A stretch of 25,565 nt of DNA from a virus, in IMG/VR virus record IMGVR_UViG_3300031957_000182, positions 1 through 25,565 of that record; one strand, given 5' to 3'. The position numbers were made by a program, and so were the translations under genes. Shown here piece after piece: positions 20,361-25,565 of the stretch; position 1 is the first letter of the stretch; each line of letters begins with the position of its first letter. The notes under the pieces are model-generated. The model ran no database searches. It was not told the DNA's origin and worked only from the letters and a program-made list of their open reading frames with translations.

Positions 20361-20373
20361 GTCCCACCCCCTT
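20340..20373 (-). terminator. Strong intrinsic terminator after the major capsid gene
   Basis: On the minus strand AAGGGGGTGGGA (20362-20373) pairs with TCTCACCCCCTT (20344-20355) over 12 positions with one G-T wobble, with a six-base loop (CTTGTA). Six T residues (20340-20345) follow, the first two belonging to the stem. It lies 27 bases after the capsid stop codon. High-level capsid transcription would be cut here, and lower levels of the tail genes would follow from the adjacent promoter. Confidence 0.9.
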
Positions 20374-20399
20374 CAAAGGTTAGCTAATAGGTGTTTTAA

Positions 20400-21320
20400 T
20401 TAAGCACCTTGGCTTCCGTAGAAACCACGCCAGTCACTGAAACCAAACGCATAACGCTCACGAGCCTTAAAGCGCAGGTTGCCAGTGTCAAAGTCAGGCT
20501 CCATTTTAGTCTGAAGCGGCGAACGTACGAACATTTTCGCACCATTCGGAACATCAGTCTTAATGAAGTAACCATTCGTGTCCGTAAAACGGCGGTTCAC
20601 GTAGAAGCCACCAGGGACAAGACCTTGATTGCGAATGCTGTTAATGTCGTTGACATTAGTAGCATTGTTTACAATCGTGGTTGACAAGGTGCTGTTCAAA
20701 ATCTGGTCAGCAGTAAATGCCAGGTCTGACGGGATATGCAGGCTTTCAGCCTGTGCGCCAATCAGAATACCACGGTCATCTTTAGTTTTAGAAACAGCAA
20801 TCAATGCAGTTTCCAAAGCGGCTTCCGAAAGGTCAGAAGCAGCCAAGGCATTGCTTTGGTTACCATTGCCAATGGTTGGGTGTGAAGCGGAGAAGAAAGC
20901 TTGTCCGTCACCACCTGCAAAGGCAGAGTTAAAACCGTTGTTGAAAACATCAGCAGCTTTAACTTGTTTCGTGTTCGCCATAGCACGAGCCAAACCTTTG
21001 GCACGCAGTTTAGCGAATGTGTCATAGAGGTTGTCCTCCATAGCTTCTTCCGTAACGGCGAAGCCAAGGGCAATCGTCTCATGCGTATAGCGTGAGGTGT
21101 AGCTTTCTTGGGCATCGTCATATGATACGGCAGCGCCTTCACCTTTTACAGGTGCAGTGCCGAAGCCAGTGAAGAGAACTTCTTCTTCAAATGCACGGTC
21201 TGAATTTTCAGTATCAAACAGCGGTGCATGTTCGTCAGCAACTTCCCCATACTCAAGGCCGAATACGGCGTTGAGGCCAGGGAGAAGCTCTTTTGCAATA
21301 CTTGCTCTATTAATAGCCAT
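20400..21320 (-). CDS. Major capsid protein, Mu gpT-like
   Basis: A 306-residue protein. The segment GDGQAFFSASHPTIGNGNQSN (about 138-157) matches the G-x-x-F-F-x-x-x-H-P motif of the Mu gpT-like head proteins, which share the HK97 fold. The N-terminus is an acidic helix region (MAINRASIAKELLPGLNAVFGLEYGEVADE). Strand and helix blocks fit: ETIALGFAVTEEAMEDNLYDTFAKLRAKGLARAMANTKQ (E-loop/spine region), KDDRGILIGAQAESLHIPSDLAFTADQIL, VPGGFYVNRRFTDTNGYFIKTDVPNGAKMF, ending GFSDWRGFYG. Length is typical for unprocessed or lightly processed capsids, and no maturation protease is seen between portal and capsid. AGGGAGA is nine bases before the ATG; a strong terminator follows. Confidence 0.88.
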   Translation of the reverse strand: MAINRASIAKELLPGLNAVFGLEYGEVADEHAPLFDTENSDRAFEEEVLFTGFGTAPVKGEGAAVSYDDAQESYTSRYTHETIALGFAVTEEAMEDNLYDTFAKLRAKGLARAMANTKQVKAADVFNNGFNSAFAGGDGQAFFSASHPTIGNGNQSNALAASDLSEAALETALIAVSKTKDDRGILIGAQAESLHIPSDLAFTADQILNSTLSTTIVNNATNVNDINSIRNQGLVPGGFYVNRRFTDTNGYFIKTDVPNGAKMFVRSPLQTKMEPDFDTGNLRFKARERYAFGFSDWRGFYGSQGA

Positions 21321-21335
21321 TATTATTTATCTCCC

Positions 21336-21923
21336 TTAGTTAGTTGTGGTTACTGTGGCTGAAACAACGGCATTCTGATAGTCAGCAGCATCATAGTTAA
21401 ATGCAATTTCTACTTTCGGGAATGCGTCACCAACAGCGTTGCCAGGCTCATCAACAACTCCGATAACACGGAACAAGCCATTAGTAGCTTTACCCGTACC
21501 ACCAGCAGAAGTAGTAGCAACTAGATTTGACTTACCAGTAAAGGTAGAGCCACCAGCAATTGCACTAGCTTCTACGTTGCGGCCAACAATACCAGCAGCA
21601 ACAGAAGTGTTAACAGCGACAACATAAGTTTGGTTAGGGTTGTCGTTTACAATGCCAACGATGTCTGAAGCAGACACGCCAGAATAGTAAGGTTTAAATT
21701 TTTGTTCCCCGTCCTCAACGTAGCGGCAACCTTGGAAAGTACCAACAGGTACTTCAGTTGTCGTTACGCACGGTGTAAGTGTACCAGAAGCAAGGCGTAC
21801 AGGAGTACCTGTGTACATTGCCGTAGCACCTGAAGCAATAGGATATTCGTTCAGGCCGTTACTATTTGGTGCAGCACCACGAACACGGGAAGGCTGAAGT
21901 CCAGTGACTTTAGTAGTAGACAT
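21336..21923 (-). CDS. Head decoration-like / capsid-associated protein (195 aa)
   Basis: A 195-residue beta-rich protein with a flexible N-terminus (MSTTKVTGLQPSRVRGAAPN). The stretch NEYPIASGATAMYTGTPVRLASGTLTPCVTT is a barrel-like opening seen in decoration-type proteins (a loop with G-x-x-V/I-x-x-x-x-G). GTFQGCRYVEDGEQKFKPYYSG, FRVIGVVDEPGNAVGDAFPKVEIAFN and other strands follow. It is directly upstream of the capsid gene in the operon and has AAGGAG six bases before its ATG, so it is expressed in quantity. A capsid-surface role is likely; the family is not known for certain. Confidence 0.7.
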   Translation of the reverse strand: MSTTKVTGLQPSRVRGAAPNSNGLNEYPIASGATAMYTGTPVRLASGTLTPCVTTTEVPVGTFQGCRYVEDGEQKFKPYYSGVSASDIVGIVNDNPNQTYVVAVNTSVAAGIVGRNVEASAIAGGSTFTGKSNLVATTSAGGTGKATNGLFRVIGVVDEPGNAVGDAFPKVEIAFNYDAADYQNAVVSATVTTTN

Positions 21924-21972
21924 ATTTTTCTCCTTCAGTGTCTAAGTTTTGTAACCAGACTTCGCCACCCTT

Positions 21973-22464
21973 TTAATCAAAAGAAGGGGTGCGACCCTTG
22001 GTTACATTGGTTTTGCTTTGATTTTGAATAGGCATTCTGCGGTCTGATGAGTTTTCAAGCTGTGCATTAACAGCATCAACCATCTCTGCGGATGCGTTTT
22101 CAAAGTGTCTTTGTCGAGCTTCTGCACGTTTAATTGGCAATTTAGCAAGTGCCAAATCTCCTCGACATACAGTACCCTTATATCGACCTTCATCTTTAAT
22201 TGCAGATGTGTGCGCTAGTTCAGGTACTTCTTCAAGAGAAACAAACTCCCAGCCTTCGGCCATTCGTTTGCCAACATTTGTATAATCGTCACCACCCTTT
22301 AGGGTTGTACGTATCCAACGAAGTTTCATTCCTTGGTCTTCAAACCGTGAGGTTACTGATTCAGGAATATCTAGAAGGTTCGGTTCACGATATTCAAAGT
22401 CTTCTTCTACTTCTCTTGTTTCCAGTTCACGACTCTGGGTGCTACGTGTGGTGTTTCGTGCCAT
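21973..22464 (-). CDS. Conserved head-region protein (163 aa)
   Basis: A 163-residue protein, charged at both ends. The middle reads SVTSRFEDQGMKLRWIRTTLKGGDDYTNVGKRMAEGWEFVSLEEVPE (about 36-82), then GTVCRGDLALAKLPIKRAEARQRHFENASAEMVDAVNAQL (about 97-136), likely a helix. I recognise this architecture (M-x-L-R-W-I, then G-W-x-F-V, then G-D-L-x-L-x-K-x-P) from the gap between scaffold and capsid genes in marine phages. It has no assigned function. AAAGGA lies nine bases before the ATG. A role in head assembly is likely by position. Confidence 0.75.
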   Translation of the reverse strand: MARNTTRSTQSRELETREVEEDFEYREPNLLDIPESVTSRFEDQGMKLRWIRTTLKGGDDYTNVGKRMAEGWEFVSLEEVPELAHTSAIKDEGRYKGTVCRGDLALAKLPIKRAEARQRHFENASAEMVDAVNAQLENSSDRRMPIQNQSKTNVTKGRTPSFD

Positions 22465-22484
22465 AAGTGTATATCCTTTCGCAA

Positions 22485-23531
22485 CTATCGGTTAATGGTA
22501 GTATACTCGCCTTGCCCTGCCTTTTCGACTTTTAGCTTTTCGGCTGCATACTGTTCAAGTGATATGCCCCATTTTTCTGCAAGGCGTACATCTTCTTGAG
22601 AAAGCTTTACCTTCTTACTTGATGAGGGTGCTGGAGTGTGCGAAGCTCCTGCAACCACTTGAGCAGGTGTTGACGTTTCCTGCGCTACGGGGTTTTCGGT
22701 TGCTACTTCTTTGGTAGCTTTTCCAAACTTTTTAGGAAATTGCTCTGCCATGCGGCGGTCAACTTCTTGATAGTAATCATCGTCAGCTGGGTCAAAGCCT
22801 TCTTCTTGAACCTGACTGTCAATTTCAAGGGCAACTGCAGTCATTACACGGTCAGTATTAAACCAGTCATTTGCTGCTGCCCAGTCTGTTGCTTTACGTT
22901 GTGCATCTGACACAACTGTAGATTGGGCTTGTTGTTGTCCTTCAAATGTTTGAGGCTCAAAAGACTCTGCCTGTTGACGAAACTCTGTCAGTCGATAATT
23001 ATCTTGTTGGGCAGTATTAAGAGATTCTTGTGCCTTTAAGATGTTATCGGCATCGCCGCTTTCTACGGCCTGACGGTAAGCAGAACGAGCAAGCTCTAGC
23101 CGTTCCGTCACTTGACGCTCGTTAGATTCAACATTATTATTTAAGAGATTTTTATATTCTTCTTCTCTTTGTTGAAGCTTCGTTTGCATTTCCTTTTGCT
23201 GTGACAAAAGATTTTCAATTTCAGCTTCACGTTCTTTTTTCTGTTTTACCAGCTGTCGAATACGTTTCTGTGCGCCAGATGTTTCTACACCCTTGGTTTC
23301 TTTTTCTTGCTCTTCTTCAATTGTAGGGGTAGCTTCTTCTTGTGGTGCTTCTTCTTGTGGTGCTTCTGCTTCTACTTTTGCTTCAGACTCTTGTGGCTCT
23401 TCTGCTTTAGTTTCCACTTCTGCTTCGGGGGCTTCTGCTTCTGCGGCTTCTTGCCCTTCGATTTCAAATTCCACCTTTTCTTGTTCAGGGGGTGAACCTG
23501 CTTCGATGGTAGACCATTCAGTCTCTGCCAT
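22485..23531 (-). CDS. Scaffold-like head assembly protein (348 aa)
   Basis: A 348-residue protein with three parts. About 1-80 is extremely acidic and Ala/Glu/Pro-rich (QEEAPQEEA repeated), likely disordered. About 85-200 is a Gln/Glu/Lys-rich coiled coil (KRIRQLVKQKKEREAEIENLLSQQKEMQTKLQQREEEYKNLL, then ERLELARSAYRQAVESGDADNILKAQESL). About 210-270 holds WAAANDWFNTDRVMTAVALEIDSQV and EVDRRMAEQFPKKFGK; the C-terminus is helical (VRLAEKWGISLEQYAAEKLKVEKAG). Highly charged, helical scaffold proteins sit between portal and capsid genes and line the inside of the procapsid. AGGAG is nine bases before the ATG. A candidate promoter lies 60 bases upstream. Confidence 0.82.
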   Translation of the reverse strand: MAETEWSTIEAGSPPEQEKVEFEIEGQEAAEAEAPEAEVETKAEEPQESEAKVEAEAPQEEAPQEEATPTIEEEQEKETKGVETSGAQKRIRQLVKQKKEREAEIENLLSQQKEMQTKLQQREEEYKNLLNNNVESNERQVTERLELARSAYRQAVESGDADNILKAQESLNTAQQDNYRLTEFRQQAESFEPQTFEGQQQAQSTVVSDAQRKATDWAAANDWFNTDRVMTAVALEIDSQVQEEGFDPADDDYYQEVDRRMAEQFPKKFGKATKEVATENPVAQETSTPAQVVAGASHTPAPSSSKKVKLSQEDVRLAEKWGISLEQYAAEKLKVEKAGQGEYTTINR

Positions 23532-23589
23532 AGTATTTTCTCCTGTTTAACGTCTGCGGCGAATTAGACGAGTAACGCCGATGTATATT

Positions 23590-23618
23590 ATTATATAGTA
23601 TGATTGTTTAATTCACAA
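23590..23618 (-). promoter_or_regulatory. Candidate promoter upstream of the scaffold/capsid genes
   Basis: TATAAT (23590-23595) with TTGTGA (23613-23618; four of six matches) exactly 17 bases away. The -35 overlaps the hairpin at 23610-23633. The start would be near 23583, with a leader of about 50 bases that contains the small inverted repeat CGTCT/AGACG. It would raise expression of scaffold, decoration and capsid genes relative to the portal. Confidence 0.5.
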
Positions 23619-23633
23619 GAGTAGCTGTGAATT
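23610..23633. terminator. Perfect 8-bp inverted repeat after the co-chaperonin gene
   Basis: AATTCACA (23610-23617) and TGTGAATT (23626-23633) enclose an 8-base loop. Seven T residues follow on the plus strand (23632-23638), so it resembles an intrinsic terminator for plus-strand transcripts. On the minus (coding) strand there is no T-run after it. It starts four bases beyond the co-chaperonin stop. Confidence 0.4.
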
Positions 23634-23636
23634 TTT

Positions 23637-24044
23637 TTAATTACTTAGATTAAACGTAGGGTCTAAGTCTTTAGCATCTTCAACTACCATCTTGATATCG
23701 TCATCAAACAATAGCAAAAGATTTATTCCTTTATAAAAGAATTTGTTCCCTGTATGTTTTCCGTAACACACAAAGTCACCTTCTTTACACCAAGGACCGT
23801 TAGCAAACTTTTTGTCTTTATAAGCTAGGTCGCCAACTTTTAGAACACGACCAACTGTTGTAAGGTAAGCCATGTCCGATTTGGTTGAGTCAGGCAAAAG
23901 GATACCACCCTTAGTTGCTGACTTAACTGATACTGGACGAACAAGGATATGGTATCCAGGGATTCCTGGAAGTGGGTTAGGGTCTGCGATGTCCTCGTCT
24001 GTAATCCATTCATCATTTTTCAAAGCATTAGATGCAACTTGCAT
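23637..24044 (-). CDS. GroES-like co-chaperonin (Cpn10)
   Basis: A 135-residue protein with a GroES-like fold. Residues about 27-55 (GIPGYHILVRPVSVKSATKGGILLPDSTKS) match the GroES start and mobile loop: V-R-P ... then G-G-I-L-L at 46-50, corresponding to the G-G-I-V-L that contacts GroEL. TVGRVLKVGDLAYKDKKFANGPWCKEGDFVCYGKHTGN (about 63-100) covers the strand and roof region, followed by FFYKGINLLLLFDDDIKMVVED, like the final GroES strands. It has an N-terminal extension of about 25 residues (NALKNDEWITDEDIADPNPLP) and a C-terminal tail. It lies between portal and scaffold, as does a phage that needs chaperonin for capsid folding (compare T4 gp31). AGGAG precedes the ATG. Confidence 0.88.
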   Translation of the reverse strand: MQVASNALKNDEWITDEDIADPNPLPGIPGYHILVRPVSVKSATKGGILLPDSTKSDMAYLTTVGRVLKVGDLAYKDKKFANGPWCKEGDFVCYGKHTGNKFFYKGINLLLLFDDDIKMVVEDAKDLDPTFNLSN

Positions 24045-24046
24045 AT

Positions 24047-24229
24047 TTACTCCTCTTCGATATATTTATTCAGATAATCTTTAATAAGACCTATGGCCTT
24101 TTCTAAACCAGCGATTGTTCCCACTGATTCACAGTATCTAGAATAATCCGAAGCGGCTCCATACGCAAGGGAATTTTTTATAGATTCGATTTCTTTTTGT
24201 ATATCTTTTACTAACTCTTCGTATAACAC
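24047..24229 (-). CDS. Small helical protein after the portal (60 aa)
   Basis: A 60-residue protein, MLYEELVKDIQKEIESIKNS..., ending LNKYIEEE, predicted as two helices with a break around GAASDYSRYCESVGTIAG. It starts with GTG, whose first base is the last base of the portal stop TAG, so translation is coupled to the portal. I recognise small proteins with a D-Y-x-x-Y-x-x-x-x-G-x-x-x-G-L-x-x-A-x-x-x-I pattern in this position of several marine phages, without known function. The TAA and then GAGGAG before the co-chaperonin ATG follow immediately. Confidence 0.75.
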   Translation of the reverse strand: MLYEELVKDIQKEIESIKNSLAYGAASDYSRYCESVGTIAGLEKAIGLIKDYLNKYIEEE

Positions 24230-25565
24230 TACTCAATGCCTTGTTGCTTAATTACATCTTGTAATAGTTTAGCAGAAAGTTTTGCTTCTTCCAAGTCATT
24301 ATTTTCTTGTGCCTTCAAAAGGTCAGCCAAAACATCCATAGCTTTTAGAACACGCTTAGAGTTTCTGTCTTCTTCTTTTTGATAAGCTTTCATTTGTTCA
24401 GACATTCCTTGACTTTGTGCATCGAGAACAATCTTCTGTTCTTTTAAGTCAAGGTCACGTTGTTTAAGGGCCGAATCTGCTTGAGACTTAGCAATTTGTG
24501 CAGCAGTTTTATTTTGTTCAACCTGAAGTTTTTGAGCCTCAAGCTGTACCATTTGCTGTTCGGGAGTTTGAGGACCGCCCTGTGCCATCATTTGATTTGT
24601 TTCTGCAATCTGTTGAGCAGCAATTGCTTGGGCAAACGCTTCTGGGTCAGCCATCTCTGCCAGCTGTGCAGCAGCCTGTGGATTTTCAATAGCTTTGTCC
24701 ATTAAGCCTTCTACTTGCTCTTGATACTTCATAAGCATGTGTTCAGAAATATTAGCTTGTAATGCTGCCCCAATCTGTGCCATAAACGGATTGCCTTGGT
24801 TTCCAGGGTCTTGCAAGAATGACATTTTAAATTGTACATGTGCATCGTGGTTTTGACCAGGAAAAGCTTTAATTGGCTTATTCTCCATAACCTGCATAAT
24901 ATCTGACATCGGGTCAAGAGGAACTACATCCTTCTTTAAGGGCATAAGTTTATCTACGTCAGGCACATTAGCAGTAGTTAACAGCATTCTGTTGATTGCT
25001 TCCATGTCAAACATGCCAGGGTCTGATTGCTGTGCAATCTGCTGCACCATTTGAATAAGCATCATGCGCTGTGCATTAGATGGAATGTTCGGGTCAGATA
25101 CTGGAATAATATCTACACGACCATCAAAGTCTGTCTTAAATACTTTCTCACTAATACCTGGAAGGTCGTAAGGATACTCGCTAGGCAATGACTCGTGATT
25201 AACACGTGCCAACACTTTGAACTCATCGCCTTGTGCTTTGTGCAATCTTTTGTGAATAGCAGAGAAAAATTTACTTGAAGCCTCAAGCAAAGCCATCGTT
25301 GTCCCAACAGGACCGTAACCACCACTGTCTGCAATAACCTGCTCCGTACTATCAGCAAACTTCTGACCTGCTCCTGTTACAAAAGACAGCATGTTAAACA
25401 AAGTCTGCGAAGGTTCTTTAAATGGTAGAGGAATAATAGACTTGGACAAGTCCATGCCTGTAGCTTCTACTTCCTTAAACTCACCTGGCGCAATTGGGTC
25501 ATTATCCCCGACCATCCTAACGCCTTTAGCTTTAAAACCCCCTGGTAGATTAGCGAACTGACCAG
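24229..25565 (-). CDS. Portal protein, C-terminal part (N-terminus beyond window)
   Basis: The frame stays open to the window end and the first in-frame Met (25515) is preceded by GQFANLPGGFKAKGVR, so this is the C-terminal part of a longer protein. It follows P22-type portals: VGDNDPIAPGEFKEVEATGMDLSKSIIPLPFKEPSQTLFNML, then GYGPVGTTMALLEASSKFFSAIHKRLHKAQGDEFKVLARVN. The C-terminal part (from residue about 285 of the visible region) is a long Gln/Lys-rich helix (EAQKLQVEQNKTAAQIAKSQADSALKQRDLDLKEQK), as in the barrel that P22 portal extends into the capsid. Twelve copies normally form the DNA entry ring. The stop (TAG) overlaps the next gene's GTG. Confidence 0.85.
   Translation of the reverse strand, partial: GQFANLPGGFKAKGVRMVGDNDPIAPGEFKEVEATGMDLSKSIIPLPFKEPSQTLFNMLSFVTGAGQKFADSTEQVIADSGGYGPVGTTMALLEASSKFFSAIHKRLHKAQGDEFKVLARVNHESLPSEYPYDLPGISEKVFKTDFDGRVDIIPVSDPNIPSNAQRMMLIQMVQQIAQQSDPGMFDMEAINRMLLTTANVPDVDKLMPLKKDVVPLDPMSDIMQVMENKPIKAFPGQNHDAHVQFKMSFLQDPGNQGNPFMAQIGAALQANISEHMLMKYQEQVEGLMDKAIENPQAAAQLAEMADPEAFAQAIAAQQIAETNQMMAQGGPQTPEQQMVQLEAQKLQVEQNKTAAQIAKSQADSALKQRDLDLKEQKIVLDAQSQGMSEQMKAYQKEEDRNSKRVLKAMDVLADLLKAQENNDLEEAKLSAKLLQDVIKQQGIE

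Noticed and set aside
1-25565. tRNA genes, insertion sequences, attachment sites
   Set aside because: No cloverleaf, transposase or direct-repeat-flanked element was seen on either strand by eye.

Overview
The window is the virion-structure region of a tailed dsDNA phage, and every convincing gene is on the minus strand, so it is read here from high to low coordinates. No sheath, tape measure or tube gene appears in 25 kb. A P22-type portal, a P22 gp4-like head-completion protein and a gp10/nozzle-like protein are all present. This points to a short-tailed (podovirus-type) phage. The base composition is AT-rich. Several families are ones I know from marine phages of alphaproteobacteria and cyanobacteria: fibre modules carrying GDGSNLTGI and SDLQIYH, and small basic proteins with KPGQWSARKAQM-like or KARHGKNIAKGK-like motifs. 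The host cannot be named from sequence alone.

Head module (25565 to 20010): the C-terminal part of the portal runs off the window edge. It is followed by a 60-aa helical protein, a phage GroES-like co-chaperonin, a scaffold-like protein, a conserved 163-aa protein, a decoration-like protein and the major capsid protein. A strong intrinsic terminator follows the capsid gene and is fused to a candidate promoter. Next come a 96-aa beta-rich protein and an SU10-type adaptor.

Basic and connector module (19350 to 16027): six small Lys/Arg-rich proteins lie in tandem, two of them (59 and 54 aa) below the usual ORF size cutoff. The gp4-like protein and two tandem zinc-ribbon-like paralogues follow.

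Host-recognition module (16026 to 3768): this holds a 1654-aa fibre built largely of 18-, 35- and 50-residue repeats, a 59-aa protein, a G8/beta-helix tailspike and a 227-aa mini-fibre sharing DNA repeats with the giant fibre. After these come a 109-aa beta protein, two gp53-like tips, a fibre-assembly chaperone and three C1q/TNF-like jelly-roll proteins. Five of the tips begin with the same MSY(I/L)G peptide. A 53-aa holin-like protein and a collar-type fibre close the set.

Tail-end module (3767 to 1): a four-cysteine small protein, the nozzle protein, two small virion-like proteins and the start of a probable ejection protein that leaves the window.

Genes are packed with stop/start overlaps (TAATG, ATGA, TAAATG), so translation is probably coupled. 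No stretch over about 110 bases lacks a gene. Control seems to rest on host-type sigma70 promoters. One is a perfect consensus hidden inside a gene, and several short gaps hold a TATAAT with a TTG-starting -35 exactly 17 bases upstream, three of them overlapping hairpins. The most unusual features are this hairpin/promoter design, the MSYIG tip array and the repeat exchange between the two fibres.
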